NCBI GenBank assembly: GCA_024398965.1
Contig: JAKSIF010000003.1
Coordinates: 124,001 to 188,000 of the forward strand
Length of the DNA stretch: 64,000 nucleotides
Direction of reading: 5' to 3'
Origin: Fibrobacter sp.
GTDB lineage: Bacteria > Fibrobacterota > Fibrobacteria > Fibrobacterales > Fibrobacteraceae
A program made the position numbers and the translations under genes. This document shows, in pieces, positions 30,701 through 35,552 of this stretch (the first letter of the stretch is position 1; each line of letters opens with the position of its first letter). The notes beneath the pieces are model-generated. The model did not search any database and was not told the origin of the DNA. It saw only the letters and a list, made by a program, of their open reading frames with translations.

Positions 30701-33642
30701 ATGCCTCTCATAACGATGATTTCCGTAGTGACCACTGGAACAACATCGGCGGACCCCTTTCCGGCACTTACGGCAACGACGACCGCGAAATCGTGCGTTT
30801 TGACGACGGCACTCGCGCAAGCGCCGTGAGCGTGAGCTACGGCGGTATCGAAAGGCACCGCACCACAGGTACCGACAACCGCATCAACCTGCAGGGCTAC
30901 AGCCACAACTTCGCCAACTCCTCCACTGACGCAAATGCGGCCCTGATGAACAGCGGCCTCATGACCACGGCACCGAACTCCCAGAACGAGAACAAGCTGG
31001 AAGTTTCCGTTGACGGCCTTGCGCAGTACTTCACGCACTACAGCGTGATTGTGTATCTGGACTTGCCAGACTCCCACTCTGCGGACACAAGCAGCATCCG
31101 CAAAGTCAGCCTCTTCCTGGAAGACGAGATAAGCCCAGTCACGAGCTACTTCGTAAATGACGCTGCGAACCATAACTTCAACGGTTCCTATGACCGCGGC
31201 ACGGCAACGTCTGCCGAATTGGCCACAAGCGCCAACTATGTCGTATTCGATGTCGCCGCGGGCACTTCCATCGACCGCTTCCGTGTGGTAATCGAGGAAG
31301 CCTTCCCGGGACAGTCACCCAACGGCAAGAATCTGCCGGGCATCGCAGCCATCCAGGTGAATGGTTCGCTCCACGCCCAGGATGTGGCTGCATCTTCCGA
31401 CATCACCCACGGTGGCGACGACACAATCTCCACAGGCGGCGGTGACGATATCGTCGTTGGCGGCACGGGTGGCGACAAGATCACCACTTATGGCGATGAA
31501 CGCTACGGCATTTACGACAACGACGTTGTTTTTGGCGACAATGCCAAGATGGTCTTTACAGACCGTGACAACTCCGGGGCTACGGCCTCCATGCTTTCCA
31601 TGGCCGAGTCCCTGGATTCCCGCGATATCGAAGGCAATTACGCTGACCGCATAATCACTGGCAACGGTAACGATGTCGTGGTAGGTGGGCTGGGTGCCGA
31701 CTACATCGATTCCGGAGCGACTGCCGATGCCGACTCCATGCTGGATGGAATCAAGGTCGTTTCCTTCAACTTTACCCGCGAGAACGCGACCGCAGTCGAG
31801 ATGGTTGCTCCAGGCGAGTATATCCCAGTGCTGGATGATAACAATAGCCCCGTTTATGAGAATGGCGAACAGAAGTTCAACTTTATCCCGCACGAGACTG
31901 CTGGCGTCGTGGCAGACAACGACTGGACAAACCTTTACATAAAGAACAACCGCCTGCATATCGTTGGCGAAAACGAAAATAACTCCGACACCCCGGTAAA
32001 GCACGATGGCGTCGGGATTTCGCTTGTTGCCTATGACACGGCCGTTGGCAATGGAACGCAAAATTCAAGCCTTATGCTGAAGGATGACGCCCAGCTGGAC
32101 GGCGACACGTCAAACTCCAGGCTGTTCAACGCCTACTATGCCGCCCAGCAGCAACAGGAAATCAAGCTCACGCTTACGGGCCTTGACACGTTCCGTACGG
32201 GGAGTGAACTCGGTGCGAGTGCGGCTTGCGATGTGTATGTTTACCTTGGTGGCGACCAGCAAGGGGTTGACTCGTACAACTACCTGTTCGATGTTTGTGG
32301 TCGCCAGCCCGGAGGCAACGCGCTCGACCAGCATTACTACCTGAACGACTGGACTGGCAATCATTTCGACGGCGACTATCGCCAGGTTACATGCTCCGTA
32401 TCGCCTACTAAGGAAGATCTGCTTTCGCAGGTCGCTCCCGACATGAGCCTGATCGGAAACTACGTGGTGTTCCGTAACGTGACTTCTGCGACTTTCGAAG
32501 TCCGAATCCGCAATTTGTTCACCGATACGAACCAGTGGCCGCTGAACCTTCCCGTGATAACGGCCGTGCAGGTCGTTGCCGTGGCGGACCGTAAAGATGA
32601 TATTGCCATTGGTGGTGACCACGACAAGGATCTTGTCTTCGGTGACGACGCCCGCGTAACTTTCGATATTGACCTCCCGTTCGCCCGCAACGAGAACCAG
32701 GCCGATTACGCCAACCGAGCCGTCGAGGCGCAGAGCATCCATATCGACGGCAACGCCGTGGAAATTCCGCTTGATCGCGACGGGAAGCCTGTCGAAATGG
32801 GAGACACGATCCTGACCGGCAGGGACCGCGACGTGATTGTCGGCGGCGACTTCGGCGATACGATTACCATGGGCGACGGGGACGATGTGGCCCTTGGCGA
32901 CAATGCCTCGTTGATCCTCGAACACAACAACCCCGTGGGCGTGTTCGCTCCCAGCGTGGAAATCATGCTGGAGCAGCACTCCGTCAATACTTCCAACGGC
33001 GAGGTGTTCCTTGGTAATGACAACACCCAGGCAAGCCAGATTCAGTCCAAGTTCGAGAATGGTGGCGTTCCGGGCGTGAGCCTTGTAGCTTCGACAAACG
33101 GTGGTACAGACACTTTCACCGATGTGACAGGCAAGGACTGGACCCTGCAACAGGAAACTTCGTCAACAACTGAATCGGGGACAGGTGGCTCAACAACCGA
33201 TTCGGGAACGGGTGGCTCAACAACCGATTCGGGAACGGGTGGCTCAACAACCGATTCGGGAACGGGTGGCTCAACAACAGATTCAGGGACGGGCGACTCA
33301 ACAACTGATTCAGGAACGGAGGATGATACCACTTCCGACATTACGGTTGATCTGTTCTATATCGAAGAACCTCTTCAAATTCAGGCAGGAACAAAACTTC
33401 ACATTGTATGCACAGGGATTGTTCCAAATCCGTGGTGGCGTCCCTATGTCGTTATATTCCCTGCAGGTTCCTCCCTGCCACAACTCCGCTATCTTACGGA
33501 AGACGGCACCCCAGGCGAAATCATTCAACCCGAAAACAACGAATATCGTATTCTGATACCGGAAGTCTCCAACGGTGAAGTATCTCCTGTAATTCACGTT
33601 GTTAGTGATGGGAATGGTTTGATTAATGCTACTATGGGTTAG
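15796..33642 (+). CDS. giant LEPR-XLL/RTX calcium-binding surface protein
   Basis: A 5,948-residue protein, probably an exported adhesin-like surface protein. No Sec signal. Residues 16-30 (IEQLEIREMMSADAP) fit a variant LEPR-XLL motif found at the N-terminus of giant secreted proteins. Residues ~100-2,700 are repetitive beta-rich modules, with a flagellar-hook-like stretch at ~1,300-1,420 and an EF-hand-like loop (DPNKDGKIRLGE) near 2,640. RTX nonapeptide repeats occupy ~2,870-3,165, and RTX-like blocks recur from ~4,550. Residues 4,940-5,798 are almost identical to the second giant protein. A serine/threonine/glycine repeat linker and a ~95-residue tail with a WWRPY motif end it. AAAGGA precedes the ATG. 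Codon use shifts from AT-rich to GC-rich toward the 3' end. Confidence 0.85.
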   Translation: MSKSKKKNNEHNNYKIEQLEIREMMSADAPIDFSDVEEIDNRLGVLYFSLESDIENSVSSQTNDVGYLIKDEIGNTFTNISDLLGEVSADIKANVQSAFANAKAQAVEELEDNENSVNASTLLGYLEESLPQGFSTTVVGSKITVGYDLVQSVTIGELGLNLDYLDNISSGAELDISAHVSFDIDLNADNDNSALENGDVLIDSVSISNISAKIDNLGVNAKFMNLGVSEIEDTSETEPDFKIEQVSGNLSSTYDLEFALTTDVFSLANNSKLGISKDNQGNINVDFPDVLMNNDFTLDGLVQAIDVKRLPFLKDFKIPFNGGDVDFADVGDVVKTFNEYWARISVALNGIVDASGEMNFNKLQTFFGVLIQENESYAKAILNTIKVYESSSPANFAFAYVNPDLTLSESSNLTEISLGDANNKKTLTLEFSPLFGFFADKIDFKLFSLSGFDVNAILKVDVEVWLDTDGKLKFGNFALNNFELKITKNVNVSDLQLGLFETSLDGTLEYVISADNTGLKVPTLELHCTNASLNSGSVKIADEQDCNFSFNMIESVWEFPEEFKQYLALSAETLANNVAIYLNSLRTSLRNLIEDKVNLDFLDGSAGSLFADSIAKIDEVLYGKVNDQNIDNKKGLFKVDNGALVANFNSVENFASVFNTAWNKAFEKEGSQHCLLKYVDAWGNSKTVEEFDSLNETQQQAFAFDHYVLEFTLGFDIAKTLDLNLVDSLGNNFKNVSTYGAVTASGDAGIKFSLDVNFSSKKINDDGQATKLEDFWGLKDDELLPLNEDYFEVSVTDLIFGMAQFDVLENNTVIDTVSISSTDNIDVAKSVVDCILEDNRVVVTRNNAAFNLGSSVNQLAYAELGLGGSSLQTTVIAYVNDVKNWSSDLTLNFISKDGTANKNLVISSSVLNELADKNIITGVNDAETLKNSLNQYFNLQYNAKSQVDLGMKDSNGGNAVLTGRTIMNTFGLYVVSVVNNASSNGYTIRFGCDSSRIQGYGNGKLDKSAQFDLKDGSNVVYMRVSNALKKTGVIGNKNGLMLERYTIGISDQLQSVQKYVDLSSVTGIQPDNLYDESEIESAKSALGTTLLNLGFGGYVVEQYECEINGQKSYSLGVSAEEYSTFIYKCDVDDQNHCQINLKKYRIENETLVLVETKKLELKYDLSQEYTTEEQKEIAEERLLNLETTLNSSFNDAFKAKFDENTYKIEIVPKQTEFYRAVMSNKFLEIAVTPVGTSESTVLRLNTENCRDLTTLAHSIISAAKKANIVGFNSVAVQGDSIVFGVAKGTSVTLSDTSINFIGSDDFEINGKIFDFETLRKSDSGNGVDFVDKTWSLDDVVRQINNALNADGVVVSLEYFDRNADGTAKVDENGNVFYWDHLEFRSQSDFEIKSLGSSKILDKLGFTAKKATEYARNDYRIVGRTLLGIDWSKLIDFTTNAELNVFANARLDVGQNFIGTCISDEDEKIVLESSENLNFVVNALVKAANENYYKILDVEKLESEDPSDPQMKIVTTRVTLSQFAEGNRVIEQKLTSAYITSDVNATSTNPTNYFCYMGGAVATVGFVDVNLVAAGAVGFNASFDLKKLGDNENANNIENVVQSYELKTPGASILSGSNGKNTFSIETFVDIGDLISENIGSASIALGEDGKLTVDSKLDGIVDKAMATFGSFSAEDLFAILDSLVERLRDIAKKSNVKIPVINKSVSDLVDVSNNMRDVVNKLRTDNVLSLQVLNDRLNKYLKDFGLVAHDGVGGLFENANPFVIEFADMVDSTTNEKVLLFSFNIKKSFESVHQFSFGDDNKGISGNTDLNVVGDFWFSMRGKAVLGKGTFDLNLENAIEFGANVDIVGEKLSFNLGFDNIADVDLLANLITVGSNKSDSYVCAKASLLGNLGQSGLSLKTFKPDNVEFNFAVPVAIMGKLPISVSNIPLGDILLGIGNGDSLSVDANIRTAKANLDGILLNYANYWNNKKQGDSLNDVEKPAGLIEFESLDVKKFFKLVTDYDYSQTSGNIIADFSAVYNGIGELINGDIGWFEKIKLAITGFNKLFDTLESSLNSGMTSSVKNVPVVGNALSGGVDFLGNLKKKVLEPLSNFLYESTGMNAEMVAQKLNELFGTYLRTVNVDGRELDNDWISSTSTGNQTFYREGKNNGKSYAEWYLSIGDTYSFGSDIGFDLGFPGLGLKSDAGVNLELEWSLDFGFGVSEEGGFYFIFNDGAEVHVEANVDISGVINGSLAGLGLEMIFPEMDGEGKEIKEVKLEFGVDLDGARSGNTKAYSMPTKFGDRLIDYSKLTFNKIEFDYDASVDFTAEITVGIVRDLQSIGDAPKFPNLNGNFDFHWNATKGVSALSFNDFQLDMGAFISGVLGPIVSKIQKVVEPLEPLIDFLTTPFPVLDDLGFSYTPLSLAKEFSKGKFDDRMVYAVKDLIEISKKISAFNGTGLKIDLGSMELVEKNNILGLNDNAKSLLDGTLSVSNFDVTSGYANVSSKLQGEASSTLMSAGLNMGDSSWHFIWDNPTDVFKLLLGQDIMLVEYDMPKLSFNFDWSTFVRIYGPLGARLGLSLSADIDLGFGYDTLGIRQWINTDCKDYGCLLNGFYVNDLHDGADIDELSFHGGLTAAAELNAGISAGVGGGVGINVGFNLHDPNKDGKIRLGEMTEMFKEDGLFGFFDVNGAITAKLYAYVDLLFYTKEWNITGDKTLFEFKNERKDKPVMISKSGSDVVANIGSNAANRISTNGINKTLTDDDEILYLKVDGSTISDDYDHCESTTSKLIVNAEKGNDKIILKSEKPAEFDIIINGGDGDDIIDLSGLKVAAGHYVLINGGAGVDHITGAQGLNIIFGDTGTVRVDKEKDESEKDVYRLVAEANVDADKAGGDVILGGSGHDIIFGGAGDDKIAGGDSTDYIFGDGGSWSILTNKNDVVAALHEISNGLVKDNVRISRTDISLDGGKDTLIGGNGDDVIYGGGGDDHIDGSAGNDLIYGEKGHDRILGGSDNDTIFGGEGMDIVFGDRITDGSKDVAAPFAVDTTNKTAAFSQEFIDAQFAKDSPDKYKIAQDEFEFNIEKLNENGSVSTIHVGNTDSSEDNGSDIIYGDEGNDLIFGDDGSGTTNGGADKIYGGIGNDIIDGDGGNDTISGGIDNDLIYGGAGDDIIDGGAGNDMLYGDNGVIDYDSTGITLSGETGNQLGNDKIVFGDNLGLHGELYANAKVKPNANGGNDKITTGPGMDFVDGQGGSDKITVKLLGDSTTNYTNVTDSGLDGSDTLVVEGTESIDRLLLRQNEEQNLGFVALLPITENDFDSEISETVKKNLNSNIERVNYTQGVDVLNVNANGGDDQVYIDGTAKTTNVDGGAGADKFYVGQLYNSDRVPGTSANIQPVDKFNAVKTNEASYLSDGVSSKTKLNIEGGSGADEFVALNNAGSLSMSGGCGDDTFSVYSFRKEDGVTPFDRGAMTIDGGKDTDTLNVRGTDAEDVFVVTKEGMLSDLVAIKAAGVESTQFDAAAGDDMFYVVGNKSTDVTELNGGKGNDTFSMGGLDKEYTLRSANIDGQTVDVKYEFVDANGVVDTSKESLTESFTVVDSDSAPAVFIVENKGSQSQPDYEIRESYDVFISSEGNAAMASFFVGCAGLQDNQTLDVTISAPVPSAVDSNRGDRGFLVGYWKNESASIVWDETITVHPTNDSPVEVFVKALEDGLTEECARRAISISSTWNSGSSKTVLTKSVTSVGVTFAGEKRTDDVVAGKPLVFTEEFIIGASNEFKVNSIYVRPSDSSETADINQELSFYVDGVKQNWTINNQYKLSDNVVTINSNLLQTEKTLTICVRSNVLRVDDSKVYLAYEDMVISSVKVGNKSVGGYTEGCDRYYELNGNVITFYNSITRQPMTIHDAVTVNANLPNSYDWEIAKQTTANATSLSNDLLTISAHNSVLSESGRRDFTSTSYNVEYNGPLSNGQTVYVKITPARLLANSEALTESDRLIVSCPGFTSLADGSIIISFDSENICRSITVTAVPDNALDDYGVTKVGPREERINDIDGAVYAYGYGKSMMLDTGNPAMLNYRHIVEGQGGMQQASNFNELNNFDEGMLFSLQVVDGAAMLDLSSLSEAQVAVLNGIIGTEWNDDLSDSQILSLFYHKTFKWVNQTTKSVGTTKEPVNQIESTVADKWFRIENASYDSSSHILTLVLNEPVVLPTGGVNFALISGNRDSLFVDEMASVDRLFVNNQQDSVDARASLTGFVNNNRNEAEKNVDAYDSHAVRFTHTELEAFPEKQLAENDDPLMMQSGITAAQMEYAEYNLGKGKDTVDINKTLYREDAYRTYTVVNTGNAANENAEFGLHLGDAGIAAENAANGASFNDGVYHYGLTPIANNGVNVVREESDTEVYYVEAIIKKQDVPPAEADNFVTQRREVKGSFSNQDGFDIEYDFVLAEGEYIDGFRFYQAEFDDDIKVNSYQADHTRNLICSGTISSQPPVLNLGAVTYSYAIDSDDSSLFVSWKEKFDSLKATADNIHKDAPNGYEFNMFVDATLSDGSVQRRAVSELTSSSFSISRDFTLTAGISIVSLKFAYGYEGDGQLVINAQSGHDRIDASSTNVTRNDMVVFGGLGDDTINMNCGGIAFGDRGQVLYNNGQVNGVDVGDTVLGSTVGDIDAENPVFIDDYTTGIGKTPGRTADEQGNPVHRLQTDGVNRDAYRIQSVDAEKGGTDMIKVGGTNSVVVGGAKNDVIVIGGDKNVALGDNGRVTYNNAENDETVYGDKLGLGMHLVETTNDNVGGVDNIVIAGDKNVAMGGFAGDSIRITGSDNVAIGDGGRYTVTPERLYAESKNEGDGGQDYISTGDGKNAIIGGTDKDTIRTGAGNDAIVGDGGKVIMDLERNALMVTNEGFNVGEDLGTAGADDIDAGDGDNVIFGGLGNDNIRTGRGKDVVFGDNGFATFRGNASEALSQVHDTLAVPEIRDEATLSFNFVGNSQTGLSSEAVAGALNASHNDDFRSDHWNNIGGPLSGTYGNDDREIVRFDDGTRASAVSVSYGGIERHRTTGTDNRINLQGYSHNFANSSTDANAALMNSGLMTTAPNSQNENKLEVSVDGLAQYFTHYSVIVYLDLPDSHSADTSSIRKVSLFLEDEISPVTSYFVNDAANHNFNGSYDRGTATSAELATSANYVVFDVAAGTSIDRFRVVIEEAFPGQSPNGKNLPGIAAIQVNGSLHAQDVAASSDITHGGDDTISTGGGDDIVVGGTGGDKITTYGDERYGIYDNDVVFGDNAKMVFTDRDNSGATASMLSMAESLDSRDIEGNYADRIITGNGNDVVVGGLGADYIDSGATADADSMLDGIKVVSFNFTRENATAVEMVAPGEYIPVLDDNNSPVYENGEQKFNFIPHETAGVVADNDWTNLYIKNNRLHIVGENENNSDTPVKHDGVGISLVAYDTAVGNGTQNSSLMLKDDAQLDGDTSNSRLFNAYYAAQQQQEIKLTLTGLDTFRTGSELGASAACDVYVYLGGDQQGVDSYNYLFDVCGRQPGGNALDQHYYLNDWTGNHFDGDYRQVTCSVSPTKEDLLSQVAPDMSLIGNYVVFRNVTSATFEVRIRNLFTDTNQWPLNLPVITAVQVVAVADRKDDIAIGGDHDKDLVFGDDARVTFDIDLPFARNENQADYANRAVEAQSIHIDGNAVEIPLDRDGKPVEMGDTILTGRDRDVIVGGDFGDTITMGDGDDVALGDNASLILEHNNPVGVFAPSVEIMLEQHSVNTSNGEVFLGNDNTQASQIQSKFENGGVPGVSLVASTNGGTDTFTDVTGKDWTLQQETSSTTESGTGGSTTDSGTGGSTTDSGTGGSTTDSGTGGSTTDSGTGDSTTDSGTEDDTTSDITVDLFYIEEPLQIQAGTKLHIVCTGIVPNPWWRPYVVIFPAGSSLPQLRYLTEDGTPGEIIQPENNEYRILIPEVSNGEVSPVIHVVSDGNGLINATMG
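24412..25290 (+). repeat. RTX nonapeptide repeat block
   Basis: Tandem copies of the glycine/aspartate pattern GGxGxDxIxGG (for example GGNGDDVIYGGGGDDHIDGS) in residues ~2,873-3,165 of giant protein 1, in three clusters with spacers. By family knowledge these form calcium-binding parallel beta-rolls that fold after export through type I systems. Confidence 0.85.
30613..33189 (+). repeat. 2.6-kb direct repeat, copy 1
   Basis: Almost identical to 60050-62626, with a constant offset of 29,437 bases and no indels at any point checked. By eye there are about three mismatches near the 5' edge and about fifteen between ~31,950 and ~32,215; the rest looks identical. It encodes residues 4,940-5,798 of giant protein 1. 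Confidence 0.95.
33190..33315 (+). repeat. 27-bp tandem repeat (STTDSGTGG linker)
   Basis: Four full 27-bp units and one partial unit encode STTDSGTGG-type repeats, the first three units identical. The matching place in the second giant gene (62627-62670) has one full unit and one partial, three fewer. This suggests unequal exchange or slippage. Confidence 0.9.
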
Positions 33643-33665
33643 TTTTTGTTAATTTTGGAGTATAA

Positions 33666-34952
33666 ATGCTGAATTCTCTTGATACAGAAAATGTCGGACC
33701 AATTGCAAGACTATCCGTCGGCTTCTCCAAGCGCTTGAATGTTTTGACCGGGGATAACGGCCTTGGCAAGACTTTCTTCCTGGACACGGTCTGGTATGCC
33801 ATGACTCGCAAATGGCCTGCAGAAATAAACCAGAATCTGTTTTCTGGACTTATCGGCAGACCGCAAAATCCCACCTTTGAATCCTCAATTCGCTTTGCTT
33901 TGACAACCGAATCGGGGAATGTCGTGAAATACACGGCTAGTTTTGACCGTGAGGAACAGGGGTGGATAGGGCAGGTTGGCAGGCCTTACAACGCGGGGCT
34001 TGTCATTTACGCCTTGGCTGATGGAAGCTTTTGTGTGTGGGATCCTGCTAGGAACTACTGGAAAAAGGGAGCCTCTGCAGATATCCAAGAACGCAGACCT
34101 GCATTTGTCTTTTCCTCCCGTGAAATCTGGTACGGACAAAAAGATGGTGACAAGTCCATCTGCAATGGGCTGCTTGCAGATATTCTCAAGTGGCAGAACC
34201 AGAAAGGGATGGAACTTGAAATTCTCGAAAAATTGCTTGAGAGTATGTCTCCGCCTGATTTCAAACTGAGACTATCTGCACCAACGCGACTTTCTGTTGA
34301 TGATGTTCGTGACATTCCTACGGTTTCAATGCCGTATGGCGATGTTCCTGTACTTCATGCTTCTGCCGGTATCCGTCGCATTCTTGCTTTAGCCTATTGC
34401 CTTGCATGGGCTTACAGTGAGCATCGCAAGGCCAGTGAACTTAGAGGCGTAACGACTACTTCGCAGGTGACATTCCTTATGGACGAGGTGGAGGCACACC
34501 TGCATCCACGCTGGCAAAAGAAGGTTCTCAACTCCATTCTTGGAGCCATTGAGAATATGTATGGTTCTGGAGCCGAAGTGCAGGTTATCGCATCGACGCA
34601 TTCTCCACTGGTCATGACTGCCCTTGAGGATGTTTTTGATTCTTCCCGCGACAAGTGGTTCGATTTGGATTCTATTGAAGGCGGAGTCATTGAATTTTCA
34701 GAACGTCCATTTGTTAAAAAGGGCGCTTCAGACTCTTGGCTTACCAGCGAGGCGTTTGACTTGGAATCTTCCCGTTCACCTGAATCAGAAGCCCTGTTGA
34801 AAGAAATGAACAATGCTTTGCGCGAAGATTCCGGTTGTTCTCCAGAATACGTCCGTGAACTTTACGTTAAACTGTCGGCACGTCTTTCTCCCTTGGATGA
34901 TGACCTGTTCGTTATTCGGAGAATCTGCAAGAAGAAGGGCTTTATAGAATGA
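33666..34952 (+). CDS. Septu-like AAA/ABC-type ATPase (PtuA-like)
   Basis: A 428-residue ATPase of the SMC/RecF/ABC type. Walker A is GDNGLGKT (residues 29-36). A signature-like ASAGIRRILALAYCLAWAYS lies near 234, Walker B is VTFLMDEVEAHLHP (D273, E274), and the H-loop-type STHSPLVM is near 313. It overlaps the HNH gene by four bases (ATGA). An ATPase paired with an HNH nuclease is the layout of the Septu anti-phage system (PtuA/PtuB), so defence is the likely role. The start has GGAG six bases upstream. It begins 24 bases after the giant gene stop, sharing its strand. A different ATPase follows the second giant gene. Confidence 0.65.
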   Translation: MLNSLDTENVGPIARLSVGFSKRLNVLTGDNGLGKTFFLDTVWYAMTRKWPAEINQNLFSGLIGRPQNPTFESSIRFALTTESGNVVKYTASFDREEQGWIGQVGRPYNAGLVIYALADGSFCVWDPARNYWKKGASADIQERRPAFVFSSREIWYGQKDGDKSICNGLLADILKWQNQKGMELEILEKLLESMSPPDFKLRLSAPTRLSVDDVRDIPTVSMPYGDVPVLHASAGIRRILALAYCLAWAYSEHRKASELRGVTTTSQVTFLMDEVEAHLHPRWQKKVLNSILGAIENMYGSGAEVQVIASTHSPLVMTALEDVFDSSRDKWFDLDSIEGGVIEFSERPFVKKGASDSWLTSEAFDLESSRSPESEALLKEMNNALREDSGCSPEYVRELYVKLSARLSPLDDDLFVIRRICKKKGFIE

Positions 34953-35542
34953 TTCCTGTGAAGTTGCAGATTGAACCTGCCGATTTTGATACGACTGTGC
35001 GTAAACCGGGCAATGCCTGGCTTCTATCGAATCCAGGGGTAAAGCCCAGCAGGTACAAAAATTTCTGGAAATACTGCCTGAAAGATCTTGCCAGTCTGTA
35101 TGGACATTTTTGTGCCTATCTCGCCATCTACATAGAACCCGCGACTGGTGCAGAATCGGTGGACCATTTCGTTCCCAAGTCCGACCCCGTAAACGGTGCA
35201 AAATTGGCCTATGAATGGAACAACTACCGCCTTTGCTGCCTTGGCGAAAACCGTAAAAAGCGAACCTCGATTCCCCCGCTGGACCCTTGCGACCCGAACA
35301 TGAAACCGGATTCGTTCTTCATCAATTTTGGAGATGGTTCGATTTACCCGAACCCGGCTTTCGACGTTGCCTACAGAAAAAAGTGTCAAGACACGATCGA
35401 TGCCCTGAAGCTTGACGGAAGCGACTGTAGGGAAATGCGTAAAAGATGCTTTGAAAAATATGCTCGTGGTATAGTTTCTATTGCAGACTTGAAGGAAGAC
35501 GCACCGTTCATCTATCAGGAAGTTGTACGCCAGGGCCTTTAG
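34949..35542 (+). CDS. HNH endonuclease-like protein (PtuB-like)
   Basis: A 197-residue protein with an HNH-type core: VDHFVPKS (D72, H73), then YEWNNYRLCC (W90, N91, N92) and ENRKK. The usual zinc-binding CxxC just before the first histidine is missing; only C55 lies nearby. C96 and C97 follow the motif. With the upstream ATPase it fits a Septu-like pair in which the HNH protein cuts DNA once the ATPase senses infection; that role is inferred. It converges on the TolC-type gene with a 10-base gap and no visible terminator. Confidence 0.65.
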   Translation: MIPVKLQIEPADFDTTVRKPGNAWLLSNPGVKPSRYKNFWKYCLKDLASLYGHFCAYLAIYIEPATGAESVDHFVPKSDPVNGAKLAYEWNNYRLCCLGENRKKRTSIPPLDPCDPNMKPDSFFINFGDGSIYPNPAFDVAYRKKCQDTIDALKLDGSDCREMRKRCFEKYARGIVSIADLKEDAPFIYQEVVRQGL

Positions 35543-35552
35543 ACTGCTATTC

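Noticed and set aside
29803-31173. 456-codon minus-strand ORF opposite giant gene 1, with a partner at 59411-60610
   Set aside because: The antisense frame of repetitive GC-rich coding DNA stays open by composition. Its partner exists only because the underlying module is duplicated.
32110-33150. 346-codon minus-strand ORF, copied at 61547-62587
   Set aside because: Same reason: a shadow of the duplicated module, with no start signal or recognisable domain.
33190-33315. Tandem 27-bp repeats considered as CRISPR
   Set aside because: The units are contiguous without spacers and encode an in-frame STTDSGTGG linker.
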